Shown one piece after another: positions 28,482 to 36,121 of a stretch of DNA of 64,000 nt; position 1 is the stretch's first letter, and the number at the start of each line of letters is the position of its first letter. Source of the DNA: an uncultured Aliiroseovarius sp. (GTDB lineage Bacteria > Pseudomonadota > Alphaproteobacteria > Rhodobacterales > Rhodobacteraceae); the NCBI RefSeq assembly GCF_947497285.1, contig NZ_CANMFT010000002.1:248001-312000 (forward strand), written 5' to 3'. The position numbers were made by a program, and so were the translations under genes. Below the pieces are notes generated by a model. The model was given only the letters and a program-made list of their open reading frames with translations, was not told the DNA's origin and made no database searches.

Positions 28482-30338
28482 TCACCCCTCGGCCCGTTCC
28501 AGTTTTTCCTGCGCGCGAAGCCAAAGCTCTTCGGCGCGTTCCAGCCCTTCATGCACTTCGGCGTGTTTTTTCTGCCAAACCACAACTTCGTCTTTGCGTT
28601 CAGGTTCATAAAGCGCGGGGTCGCCCAGCTTGGCATCCAGCTTGTCGCGCATTGCTTCCAGCTTTTCGACCCGTGCCTCTGCCTTGCGCAAATCGGCGCG
28701 CAGGGCAAGGATGGTGTCCCGGTCGGCGCGTTTCGGTTTCGGCTTGGGTGTTTTTGCCTTGGGCGGTTTCTTATCCTCATCCGTGGCAAGAAGCATCTTA
28801 CGGTAGGCCTGCAGGTCTTCTTCGTAGGGGGCAACATGTCCGTTTTTCACCAACCACAGGCGATCCGCCACCATGGACAGCAAATGCATGTCGTGGCTGA
28901 CCAAAATCACCGCACCGCTATAGGCGGTCAGCGCTTCGACCAGCGCTTCGCGGCTTTCAATGTCGAGGTGGTTGGTTGGTTCATCAAGGATCAGCAAATG
29001 CGGGGCGGGCAGGGTGGCCAACAACAGCGACAGGCGCGCCTTTTGACCGCCAGACAGCCGTCCGACCTCGGTGTCGGCCTGATCCGGTCCCAGACCGAAC
29101 CCCGCCAGACGGGCGCGCAGCTTTGCTTGCCCCTCGGCGGCGCGTTCGCGCATCAGGTGTTGTAGGGGCGTTTCGTCGACATACAGCTCCTCCACCTGAT
29201 GCTGGGCGAAGAACCCGATGCGTAGTTTGTTCGAGGACACCATGGTGCCCTCCATCAGGTCCAATCGACCCGACAACAATTTGGAGAGCGTGGATTTCCC
29301 TTCGCCGTTGCGCCCAAGCAGCGCGATGCGGTCGTCTTGATCAATGCGCAGGTTCAGATTGCGCAGAACAACGGTGTCACCATAGCCCACAGCCGCGTTT
29401 TCGGTGGCGATGATGGGGGGCGGAAGCTCTTCGGGTTTGGGGAAGGTGAACACGGTGCGCGCGGCATCTTCCGGCGCGCGAATGGTCTCCATCTTCTCCA
29501 GCGCCTTTATACGTGACTGCGCTTGTTTGGCCTTGGATGCCTTGGCTTTGAAACGATCCACAAAGGCTTGTAAATGCTCGCGTTTTGCGTCCTGTTTTTT
29601 CGCCGCGGACGCCAAAAGGGCGCGTTTCTGCGCGCGCTGTTTGGCGAACATGTCATACGTTCCGGTGTAATAGATCAGCCCCTTGTCTTCGAGATGCAGA
29701 ATGCCGCCAACTGATCGGTTGAGCAGCTCACGGTCGTGCGAGACGATCAGCACAGTGTGGGGGTATTTGACCAGATAAGCCTCAAGCCACAGCGCGCCTT
29801 CCAAATCCAGATAGTTGGTCGGTTCATCCAGCAGCAAAAGGTCAGGCTCGGAAAACAGCACCGCCGCCAGTGCCACACGCATGCGCCACCCGCCGGAAAA
29901 CGCCGAGCAGGGCATTTGCTGTTCGTCATGGGTAAAGCCAAGCCCTTTCAGGATCGAGGCCGCGCGCGCCTCGGCCGACCATGCGTCAATGTCAGACAGG
30001 CGGGTCTGAACCTCGGCGATGCGGGTCGGATCAGTGGCCGTTTCGGCTTCTGTCATCAGAGCTTCGCGTTCCGTATCTGCCCGCAAAACCGTGTCGATCA
30101 ATGAGACTTCGTTGCCGGGCACTTCTTGGCTGACCCCGCCAATTTTCCAACCCTTGGGAAGCGAAACCTCGCCCGTGTCCAACCCCATCTCGCCGCGAAT
30201 GATCCGAAACAGCGTCGTTTTGCCAGAGCCGTTGCGCCCCACCAGGCCCACCTTGTGGCCTGTCGGAATGGTCACCGAGGCGTTTTCAACCAAGGTGCGA
30301 CCAGAGATGGAATATGTGATGTCTGAAATTCTAAGCAT
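28482..30338 (-). CDS. ABC-F family ATPase
   Basis: Soluble twin-ATPase protein of 618 residues, of the type that acts on ribosomes rather than in transport. Two Walker A sites (GLVGRNGSGKTTL, ALLGRNGEGKSTL), two signature motifs (SGGWRMRVALA, LSGGQKARLSLL) and two Walker B motifs (LLLLDEPTNYLD, LLILDEPTNHLD) are intact. The interdomain linker is charged and the C-terminal 100 residues are a Lys/Glu coiled coil as in YheS/Uup. Start 30338 (MLRISDITYS) begins at the first ABC domain; ATG 30347 is a close alternative. Divergent from ndk. Confidence 0.93.
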   Translation of the reverse strand: MLRISDITYSISGRTLVENASVTIPTGHKVGLVGRNGSGKTTLFRIIRGEMGLDTGEVSLPKGWKIGGVSQEVPGNEVSLIDTVLRADTEREALMTEAETATDPTRIAEVQTRLSDIDAWSAEARAASILKGLGFTHDEQQMPCSAFSGGWRMRVALAAVLFSEPDLLLLDEPTNYLDLEGALWLEAYLVKYPHTVLIVSHDRELLNRSVGGILHLEDKGLIYYTGTYDMFAKQRAQKRALLASAAKKQDAKREHLQAFVDRFKAKASKAKQAQSRIKALEKMETIRAPEDAARTVFTFPKPEELPPPIIATENAAVGYGDTVVLRNLNLRIDQDDRIALLGRNGEGKSTLSKLLSGRLDLMEGTMVSSNKLRIGFFAQHQVEELYVDETPLQHLMRERAAEGQAKLRARLAGFGLGPDQADTEVGRLSGGQKARLSLLLATLPAPHLLILDEPTNHLDIESREALVEALTAYSGAVILVSHDMHLLSMVADRLWLVKNGHVAPYEEDLQAYRKMLLATDEDKKPPKAKTPKPKPKRADRDTILALRADLRKAEARVEKLEAMRDKLDAKLGDPALYEPERKDEVVVWQKKHAEVHEGLERAEELWLRAQEKLERAEG

Positions 30339-30484
30339 GGGCACCATGTGCCTGAGCTTGGAAGGCCCGTCAATCATCGCCTTCAATCGCTGCTTTCCAA
30401 AACGCCGATCCCATGTTACCGGGGGCCGCAAATCACACACGCACCGGGGCAGGGGTCCCGCTGCCCAACGCAAAAGGGACCGAC

Positions 30485-30907
30485 ATGGCCATTCAACGCA
30501 CTTTCTCGATCATCAAACCCGATGCCACCAAACGCAACCTGACCGGCGCGATCAACGCCAAGATCGAAGCCGCTGGCCTGCGCATCATTGCGCAAAAGCG
30601 CATCCACATGACCCAAGCCCAGGCAGAAACCTTCTATGGCGTCCACAAAGAGCGCCCCTTCTTCGGTGAGCTGGTTGAATTCATGATCTCCGAGCCGGTT
30701 GTCGTTCAGGTTCTGGAAGGCAACGACGCCATCAAAACCTACCGCACCGTGATGGGCGCCACCAACCCGGCCGACGCTGACGAAGGCACGATCCGTAAAG
30801 AGTTTGCCCAATCGGTTGGCGAAAACTCGGTCCACGGCTCGGACGCACCGGAAACCGCAGCAGAAGAAATCGCTTACTTCTTCTCGGGTCTCGAACTGGT
30901 CGGCTAA
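30485..30907 (+). CDS. ndk: Nucleoside diphosphate kinase
   Basis: Enzyme that balances NTP pools via a phospho-His intermediate. The 140-residue product begins [17 protein letters not shown] and ends with the active-site segment [20 protein letters not shown] (His of NxxHGSD). Length is standard. ATG 30485 fits the family N-terminus with AAAGGGA upstream. A hairpin terminator follows. Confidence 0.98.
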   Translation: MAIQRTFSIIKPDATKRNLTGAINAKIEAAGLRIIAQKRIHMTQAQAETFYGVHKERPFFGELVEFMISEPVVVQVLEGNDAIKTYRTVMGATNPADADEGTIRKEFAQSVGENSVHGSDAPETAAEEIAYFFSGLELVG

Positions 30908-30928
30908 GGCTGGTTGGACGCAAAAAAA

Positions 30929-30963
30929 AGGGCCGCGCGGAGAAATCCGGGCGGCTTTTTCAA
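30929..30963 (+). terminator. Terminator after ndk
   Basis: GCCGCGCGGA-GAAA-TCCGGGCGGC with one mismatch, followed by TTTTT. A run of A before the stem means it may also work leftward for the convergent gene. Confidence 0.85.
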
Positions 30964-30977
30964 TTCAGGGTCGGGTG

Positions 30978-31310
30978 TCAGGGCGCGCGGATGCCTATCT
31001 GGTCCAAAATGGCGTCCATCTTATCTTCGGGGGGCTTGTTCGCGGCGGCCTCGGCCTTCAACGCATCAAACCGGGCGCGCAGGGCGTCTTTTTCCTTGCC
31101 CTTGCAGTCATTCCAAGGGCGCCCCTGCAACCCCATGACCATGGCATAATATCCAATGAAGTGCGGCCGTGATCCCGACGCCAAGAGACGGCGATAGGCC
31201 TCATCCGCGCCCAGTTCGCGCAAGTCTTCGGCCGTATGGATGCCGGCACGCTCGAAAGCGGCGTCCGACGCGGGCCCAAGGTTGCGTATGGACGAAACAG
31301 GATCAGTCAT
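30978..31310 (-). CDS. TfoX C-terminal-domain-like protein
   Basis: Protein of 110 residues that is nearly all one helix-hairpin-helix-like domain: SIRNLGPASDAAFERAGIHTAEDLRELGADEAYRRLL matches the C-terminal domain of TfoX/Sxy. The N-terminal TfoX domain is absent. The terminal 25 residues are charged. Role unknown; the domain is thought to mediate interactions. A 49-codon ORF lies 39 bases upstream on the same strand and may be in the same transcript. Confidence 0.8.
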   Translation of the reverse strand: MTDPVSSIRNLGPASDAAFERAGIHTAEDLRELGADEAYRRLLASGSRPHFIGYYAMVMGLQGRPWNDCKGKEKDALRARFDALKAEAAANKPPEDKMDAILDQIGIRAP

Positions 31311-31349
31311 GATCCAAGCCTAGTCGCGTTGCGTCAGGGTTAAAACCCG

Positions 31350-31499
31350 TCAGATGCTGGCCCAGTCAGTATACACCACAGCCGGTGTTTCCTGTTCTGG
31401 TGCCTTGGTCCGGTCAGACTTCGGAGGTGTTTCCTGCCGAAGATACCGCACAACACGTTTTGGCGTTTTAATCTGCTTATTCTTTGTTTTATCTACCAT
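31350..31499 (-). CDS. Small basic protein, 49 residues, unknown
   Basis: Short ORF not resembling a known family. It is Lys/Arg-rich at the N-terminus (KTKNKQIKTPKRVVRYLRQ), Pro/Glu-rich in the middle and ends VVYTDWASI. It is supported by GGAG eight bases before the ATG, codon use unlike a shadow frame, and by position: it precedes the TfoX-C gene by 39 bases. A perfect TTAA-N7-TTAA box lies 80 bases upstream of the start. A small regulator or peptide precursor is possible; neither is shown. Confidence 0.5.
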   Translation of the reverse strand: MVDKTKNKQIKTPKRVVRYLRQETPPKSDRTKAPEQETPAVVYTDWASI

Positions 31500-31579
31500 A
31501 TTCCCCGCTCCAGTTACTTAGTGTTACGCCTGAATATGGCGCACATTTTCCCCACCAGAGGTCTTTCGACATTCACATG

Positions 31580-31594
31580 TTAACAGAAAGTTAA
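31580..31594 (-). promoter_or_regulatory. CtrA-type binding box TTAA-N7-TTAA
   Basis: The sequence TTAACAGAAAGTTAA matches the full CtrA consensus exactly in both half sites and spacing. It lies 81 bases before the 49-residue ORF and about 270 bases before the divergent asparagine-synthetase-like gene. CtrA regulates motility, cell cycle and gene transfer agent genes in alphaproteobacteria. Binding is inferred only. Confidence 0.45.
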
Positions 31595-31785
31595 GGGAAA
31601 TCGACGAATAAAAGTTTCGTGAAGGGGGCTTGTGACGAAATATAGTGGCGTTCGGGCCACATGTAACCGGCCTGATCACCCGGGATTTCTTGCGGTTTTG
31701 GCACCGCGGCGCCCCGAAAAACGGACTGGCCTTGCTGAGGGATCGGCCCGTTTTGGTTCTTGATCCCAGCAAGAAATGACTTCAT
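31591..31785 (-). CDS. Possible small ORF, 64 residues, unknown
   Basis: Open frame MKSFLAGIKNQNG... rich in Gln, Pro and aromatic residues, ending LLFVDFP. It has a weak ribosome site (CAGAG) and its stop lies within the CtrA-like box. It precedes the 49-residue ORF by about 90 bases. Composition looks more protein-like than the overlapping alternatives in this gap, but the evidence is thin. It could be a small secreted or modified peptide; no known precursor motif is seen. Confidence 0.3.
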   Translation of the reverse strand: MKSFLAGIKNQNGPIPQQGQSVFRGAAVPKPQEIPGDQAGYMWPERHYISSQAPFTKLLFVDFP

Positions 31786-31863
31786 GCTCTGCCGAATTTT
31801 GTCTAAACGATCGCTGCGGCCCTTCTTTGTTCGTCAACGCGCCTCTGGAAGCTTGAACCACCC

Positions 31864-33321
31864 ATGATTTCTTCTGATGATTTTATCAATGTCTACCGTT
31901 CGCGGAACTTCGAAGCCTATCAGGCCTGCCTTCGCGTTCTGGCGCATAATGAAATCGCGGGCCAGGACTTGCGCAAGCCTGTCAACGTCTCGTGGCACCG
32001 CGATGACGATATCCCGCCACTGGCCTGGCTGTGCAAATCCACGCCCGACAAAACACAATTCGTGCTGGGATCTCAGGTCGAAAAGTTCGGCGACACCTTC
32101 TTCGAGGGCGTTTGGGATGGTCCGGTCCATAAAGCGATGTTCCGCGAAAGTGCAAATTTCTTCGGCACGGGCTGTTCGTTGCTGCGCAACATTCTTTTCA
32201 CACCGCCGCGTCACTGTTTCGATGCACTGTATGTGGCAACCTGCGATGGGGTCAGCTATGTGACCAACAGCATGGCGCTGGCGATCCGGTTGGCCCTGCC
32301 TGACATCGACGATGAGGCGCTGCGTGATCTTGCGATCGTTCTGAAAAAGCACAGTGACGACAGTTCTGCCTTGGGTGCAGATCTGGCCCAGACATTTGCC
32401 ACCAAGCTCGACGGGTGGGCCTTTTACCGGGTGATGTATCACAATTTCTCTTTGTCCGCCGATGGTGTGCCGCTCAGACGGTTTCACCTTGAACAAAAGC
32501 CAAACCTGACCTTCGCAACGTATCGCAGAAACCTTCGACGTGTGGCCAAGCGGCTATCACGCAATGCCAAGTCCAGGCGGCGCAAATTTCCCTTGGGCGT
32601 CGTTTCGACGATCTCGAACGGCTACGATTCCACAGCCTGCACAGCGATTGCGAAGGCTGCGGGATGCAAACTGGCTCATACAATAACCGGAGACGTCAGG
32701 GGGCGGTCCGATTCCGGGGAAGAAGTGGGCGCCCAGCTTGGCATCAAGGTCAAGGCACACCGCCATATCCTGAAATCCAGCGACCGTTCCCTGTCGCTTC
32801 ACCTTGATGAAGAGGCGCTTGCCTATGCCTCGGAATTCCTCGCCACATCTGGCTTTGGTGACGATGTCGTCTATGCCTCATTCGAACGCGACATTCAGAA
32901 TTGCGTTGTGTTCGAAGGGTCATTTGGCGACGGCATCTGGGCAAAGAAGCTGCGCACGGGACCGGGTCTTCCGACGGGGTTGCGCACGGCCAAAAGCAAA
33001 AACGAGTTTCACCTGCGCAATGGCACAATTTTTGTTCCCTTGCCCGTGGTCGGCGCGAAATTCGTACAGGCCATTCGCCGTGTGTTGCGCCAGCCGGATA
33101 TGAAACCTTTCTTCCTTGACGTTCCCTATGACCGCCCCATTCCGCGGCGAATTGTCGAAGAGGCAGGCGGGAAACGAGAAGCCTTTGGCCAACGCAAAGG
33201 TGCCACGGCGCCCACTCCGCAGAACCTGGAACCCCAGCTTGCAGGCGCGTTCAGAACTGTCATGAAGCGATACCAGTCGCTTGTTTCGTATCTCGACGCA
33301 GATACCCCCAAGCGCGGATAA
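31864..33321 (+). CDS. Asparagine-synthetase-like protein with PP-loop variant
   Basis: Protein of 485 residues. The C-terminal half resembles the synthetase domain of AsnB-type enzymes: a PP-loop-like STISNGYDSTACTAIAKAAG (canonical SGGxDS is SNGYDS here, near residue 255), and later an FEGSFGDGIW motif in the place of the AsnB GDGxDE region. The N-terminal 230 residues keep an AsnB-like beta pattern (LYVATCDGVSYVTNSMALAI) but no N-terminal Cys for glutamine hydrolysis. An adenylate-forming amide-bond role is likely; the substrate is unknown. It stands alone on the + strand, with small ORFs divergent from it, just outside the tRNA-Asn island. Confidence 0.6.
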   Translation: MISSDDFINVYRSRNFEAYQACLRVLAHNEIAGQDLRKPVNVSWHRDDDIPPLAWLCKSTPDKTQFVLGSQVEKFGDTFFEGVWDGPVHKAMFRESANFFGTGCSLLRNILFTPPRHCFDALYVATCDGVSYVTNSMALAIRLALPDIDDEALRDLAIVLKKHSDDSSALGADLAQTFATKLDGWAFYRVMYHNFSLSADGVPLRRFHLEQKPNLTFATYRRNLRRVAKRLSRNAKSRRRKFPLGVVSTISNGYDSTACTAIAKAAGCKLAHTITGDVRGRSDSGEEVGAQLGIKVKAHRHILKSSDRSLSLHLDEEALAYASEFLATSGFGDDVVYASFERDIQNCVVFEGSFGDGIWAKKLRTGPGLPTGLRTAKSKNEFHLRNGTIFVPLPVVGAKFVQAIRRVLRQPDMKPFFLDVPYDRPIPRRIVEEAGGKREAFGQRKGATAPTPQNLEPQLAGAFRTVMKRYQSLVSYLDADTPKRG

Positions 33322-33440
33322 GCGCCTTTCTTACATTCGCAAGTCGTCCGAAAGAGGGGCTCTTCACCCAGCCAACACAACGCAGTCGGTCGGTGGCGTG
33401 CGAAGCGCGGCTGACTCAGAGGCATCAATCTGATCCGGTA

Positions 33441-33476
33441 AAGAAAAAGGGCCTAGCGAAAAATCGCTAAGCCCTT
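33441..33476 (-). terminator. Original tRNA-Asn terminator, now displaced
   Basis: On the minus strand GGGCTTAGCGA and TCGCTAGGCCC form an 11-bp stem with one mismatch and a TTTT loop, followed by TTTTTCTTT. It lies 7 bases beyond the 48-bp tRNA 3' fragment, so it was most likely the terminator of the tRNA-Asn gene before the island inserted. Confidence 0.8.
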
Positions 33477-33482
33477 GAATTC

Positions 33483-33530
33483 TTTGGCTCCGGCGGTAGG
33501 GATCGAACCTACGACCAATTGATTAACAGT
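33483..33530 (-). repeat. Left attachment repeat (3' part of tRNA-Asn)
   Basis: A 48-bp sequence identical to 42688-42735 and covering the tRNA-Asn 3' half from the anticodon loop to the CCA end. Only the 3' portion is present, so it is not a functional tRNA. It is the distal direct repeat made by integration. Confidence 0.93.
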
Positions 33531-33648
33531 ATCCCACGGGGGTTCTAACGGCAGATAGCGCAAGCTAGCGACAGCATACAAAGTCGTGTAAAAACAATGA
33601 CTTGAAGCCGTTGCGTGATAATGGCAGAATGTCCTAGGCAATCCTAGA

Positions 33649-33670
33649 GTGCTAGCATGGTGCTAGCATG
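33649..33670 (+). repeat. Tandem GTGCTAGCATG repeat, likely integrase arm sites
   Basis: Two perfect adjacent copies of GTGCTAGCATG lie 17 bases before the integrase start and about 120 bases inside the left repeat. GCTAGCAT occurs again at 42605 near the other end. Tandem sites near both att ends match the layout of arm-type integrase sites; they may also control int. Confidence 0.5.
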
Positions 33671-33686
33671 TGCATAGGAGAACCAC

Positions 33687-34973
33687 ATGCCGAAGCTCAC
33701 GAAGACCTACATCGACAAGGTGCAACAGCCCGCCTCGGGATACGAGATTCATTGGGACGACAAGGTGGGCGGATACGGCCACCGCGTCACCGCCAGCGGG
33801 GTGCGCGCGTTCGTCGCCCAGGGACGGGTGAACGGGAAAGCGGTCATCATCACCATCGGTCGTTATGGCCTCTACACCGAGGCGCAGGCGCGGGAGAAGG
33901 CGCAGAGCCTGCTTCAGCAGATGCGCGAGGGGATCGACCCGAGGGCGGTGAAGAAGCAGGCCGAGGCCGAAAGCGTCACGCTCAAGGAATGCTTCGACAG
34001 CTATCTAGCTCGGCCCGGCAAGCTCAAGGAGAGCACGAAGGACTGGTATCGGTTCTTCATCGAGAAGACCTTCAAGGACTGGGCCGACATGCCTGTGGTC
34101 AACATCACCCGCGACATGGTGAAGACCCGCCACGCTGAGCTGGTCAAGAACGGCCTCAAGGGGAAGAAGCGGAAGGGCGGGGCACCGGGCAGCGCGAACA
34201 GTGCGATGGTCGTCCTTCGCATCATTATGAACTACGCCGCCGACGAGCATACCTTGCCTGATGGCACGCCGCTGATCCCGCACAACCCGGTCGCCGCGAT
34301 GAAGCGTCATTGGGCACCGGCGGGTGATCGGACCGACCGATACGTCCCATTCGACAAGGTGGGCGAGGTCTGGAATGCGCTGCACGACGCCCGCCTGACC
34401 GCGCGGAACCGCGATGCGCTGGCCGGGGTGAATTTCGTGCTGTTCCTGATGACCACAGGTTGCCGCCGATCCGAGGCCGCGCGTCTGCGGTGGAGCGACG
34501 TTCACATCGACAAGGACGACCCCGCCAAGTCGTATTGGTTCCTCGGCGACCGAAAGCAGGGCAAGCCGATCATGCTGCCGCTCTCAACCGCAACGACGAA
34601 GGTGCTTGAGGCCTGCGAGAAGGTGGACGGGAACGACCATGTGTTCCCGAGCCGTGGTAAGGCCGGTCACATCACCGACCCCCGCGCGGTGCTGGACGAG
34701 GTGGACAAGGTGGCGGGGCGTATCGTCGGGGCGCACGGGCTTCGCAAGACGCTCTCGAACATTTCGCAGCGGGAATGCCGCATTGAGAAGTTCCGCACCG
34801 ACCTGCTGATTGGGCACAAGCCCGCGCAGGAGGACGTGACGAGCCGGGCGTATCTTGACCTGACCGACCTCCGTTGGCTGCACCCGGAGATCGAGCAGAT
34901 CGGCGCGTGGATCGAGGAAAAGGGGCTGGTCGCCGCCGGGAAGAACGTAGTGGCGCTCCCCGCTCGCGCGTAG
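33687..34973 (+). CDS. int: Tyrosine recombinase / integrase
   Basis: Site-specific recombinase of 428 residues. An N-terminal arm-binding domain of the DUF4102 type (about residues 1-95) is followed by a SAM-like core-binding domain (about 97-190) and the catalytic domain with Arg260 (TGCRRSE), His350-x-x-Arg353 (HGLRK), His377 (LIGHK) and nucleophile Tyr389 (SRAYLD). The set is complete, so the protein should be active. It lies just inside the left repeat and points into the element; the intact tRNA-Asn is at the opposite end. Confidence 0.97.
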   Translation: MPKLTKTYIDKVQQPASGYEIHWDDKVGGYGHRVTASGVRAFVAQGRVNGKAVIITIGRYGLYTEAQAREKAQSLLQQMREGIDPRAVKKQAEAESVTLKECFDSYLARPGKLKESTKDWYRFFIEKTFKDWADMPVVNITRDMVKTRHAELVKNGLKGKKRKGGAPGSANSAMVVLRIIMNYAADEHTLPDGTPLIPHNPVAAMKRHWAPAGDRTDRYVPFDKVGEVWNALHDARLTARNRDALAGVNFVLFLMTTGCRRSEAARLRWSDVHIDKDDPAKSYWFLGDRKQGKPIMLPLSTATTKVLEACEKVDGNDHVFPSRGKAGHITDPRAVLDEVDKVAGRIVGAHGLRKTLSNISQRECRIEKFRTDLLIGHKPAQEDVTSRAYLDLTDLRWLHPEIEQIGAWIEEKGLVAAGKNVVALPARA

Positions 34974-35076
34974 CCCCCGAAATTTGCCGGCTGTAGCCGC
35001 AGGTCACGCTTGGCCGGGGGTAGGGTGGCTCCCGGCGCGGGATCGCGGTGTAGCCAAGAATTAGCGAGGCAACACG

Positions 35077-35412
35077 TTACCTCGACTTGGAACGGTGCTT
35101 TTTCAGCCACTTTCGGGCGGAACCCACGCCACCAAATGTCGGGGATGCTGCCTTTTCCAAAGGCTTGACTTGCTCAGGGTGTGCGATTGCCCATTCAGCA
35201 AAGCTATCGGACGGATTCCCATCGCGCCGCTTCACATATCCGACGCGATAGCTGACACGATGACACTCGGCGCAATAGCCAGTCGAAACGTAGCGCTCAT
35301 CTATGTGACCATGTTTGCAGGGTTCGCCCGTATAGAAGCGTTTCAGCCCTTTCGACCGCGCTTCCTCTCTGCTGATTAGTTCCATTCGCTCTACAATCCT
35401 CGCCGTTTTCAT
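35077..35412 (-). CDS. Small Cys/His zinc-binding phage-type protein
   Basis: Protein of 111 residues with a compact metal-binding pattern: Cys32, His34/His36, Cys47 and Cys50 in GEPCKHGH...YCAECHR, followed by a basic C-terminus (KKHRSKSR). The pattern occurs in many phage and island proteins, some of them HNH-like; no complete HNH catalytic motif is seen. It is on the minus strand, opposite to int, and divergent from the HTH gene. ATG 35412 lacks a clear ribosome site; Met10 is an alternative. Confidence 0.65.
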   Translation of the reverse strand: MKTARIVERMELISREEARSKGLKRFYTGEPCKHGHIDERYVSTGYCAECHRVSYRVGYVKRRDGNPSDSFAEWAIAHPEQVKPLEKAASPTFGGVGSARKWLKKHRSKSR

Positions 35413-35674
35413 TGATGGGTGCTAAGTGACCTATATCAATGTGCAAATTGTGGCCTGAGAATGGCAATTCGCGCTTGCCGACTGTGCGACAGCTAAGCTA
35501 GTTTTGCCATACATCGTGCCGGAGACGGGGCACGCGAAGAATACTGTCTCCGAGAGCCGGTGAAGCAAGGGTAGCCAGTCCCCCAGGGCATCGGACACTG
35601 CCAGATCGGCATTCGGCATGATCTGGTGCTGGTGACCACAGCGCAAGCCAACACTTGTCGCCGGAGTCACTTAT

Positions 35675-35932
35675 ATGGCCCACAAAGAACCGACCTTCGA
35701 GGAGCTGTGCGCCCAGTTCGCATACGTCCCTCGCAACCGCCCACTCTCCGCCGCTGAGGTGTCCGAACTGATCGGGGTTCACCCCGTGACAGTGGACCAA
35801 TGGCGTCTGCGGGGCACCGGCCCGCGCTACTTCAACCCGAAGGGCACCCGGCGGTGCTGGTATGCTGAGCCTGACGTGCTCGCGTGGTTGGCATCGGGCG
35901 AGAAGCGCAGCACCAGCGACACCGCTGTCTGA
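35675..35932 (+). CDS. Excisionase/AlpA-like helix-turn-helix protein
   Basis: DNA-binding protein of 85 residues. LSAAEVSELIGVHPVTVDQWRLRGTGPRYFNP is a MerR/Xis winged-helix of the helix_turn_helix_17 type, followed by the typical wing and DVLAWLASG end. In integrative elements such proteins act as excisionases or activators of int. It starts the leftmost + strand run that leads into the DUF3987 gene, with only small gaps. The preceding 262 bases (35413-35674) contain no other gene and should hold its promoter. Confidence 0.85.
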   Translation: MAHKEPTFEELCAQFAYVPRNRPLSAAEVSELIGVHPVTVDQWRLRGTGPRYFNPKGTRRCWYAEPDVLAWLASGEKRSTSDTAV

Positions 35933-35947
35933 GCCGACCCGTTTACC

Positions 35948-36121
35948 ATGAACAAGTCGGATCACCGCCAATACGCGCAACGCAGCAAGGGTGCGCCCAC
36001 CTCGGGCACGCCCGCAAACCAGCACGGTCATAGCCGTGCCCACGAAAAAGGGGACCGGCGCGACCCGATCCCCTCAGTCATCAGGACAAGTAGCAGAATG
36101 CAGATGAAAGGAACCTGCTGA
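35948..36121 (+). CDS. Possible 57-residue ORF, translationally coupled
   Basis: Open frame that begins 15 bases after the HTH stop and ends with TGATG overlapping the DUF3987 start. The product is polar (MNKSDHRQYAQRSKGAP...), without a known motif. The arrangement suggests coupling of translation into the larger gene; no strong ribosome site is present. It could instead be untranslated leader. Confidence 0.35.
   Translation: MNKSDHRQYAQRSKGAPTSGTPANQHGHSRAHEKGDRRDPIPSVIRTSSRMQMKGTC

Noticed and set aside
31524-31772. 82-codon minus-strand ORF in the gap before the synthetase-like gene
   Set aside because: Overlaps the 64-codon frame, has no ribosome site and shows a random Arg/Ser-rich composition.
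33483-33530. A second tRNA-Asn gene
   Set aside because: Only the 3' half is present; bases beyond 33530 do not continue the 5' half.
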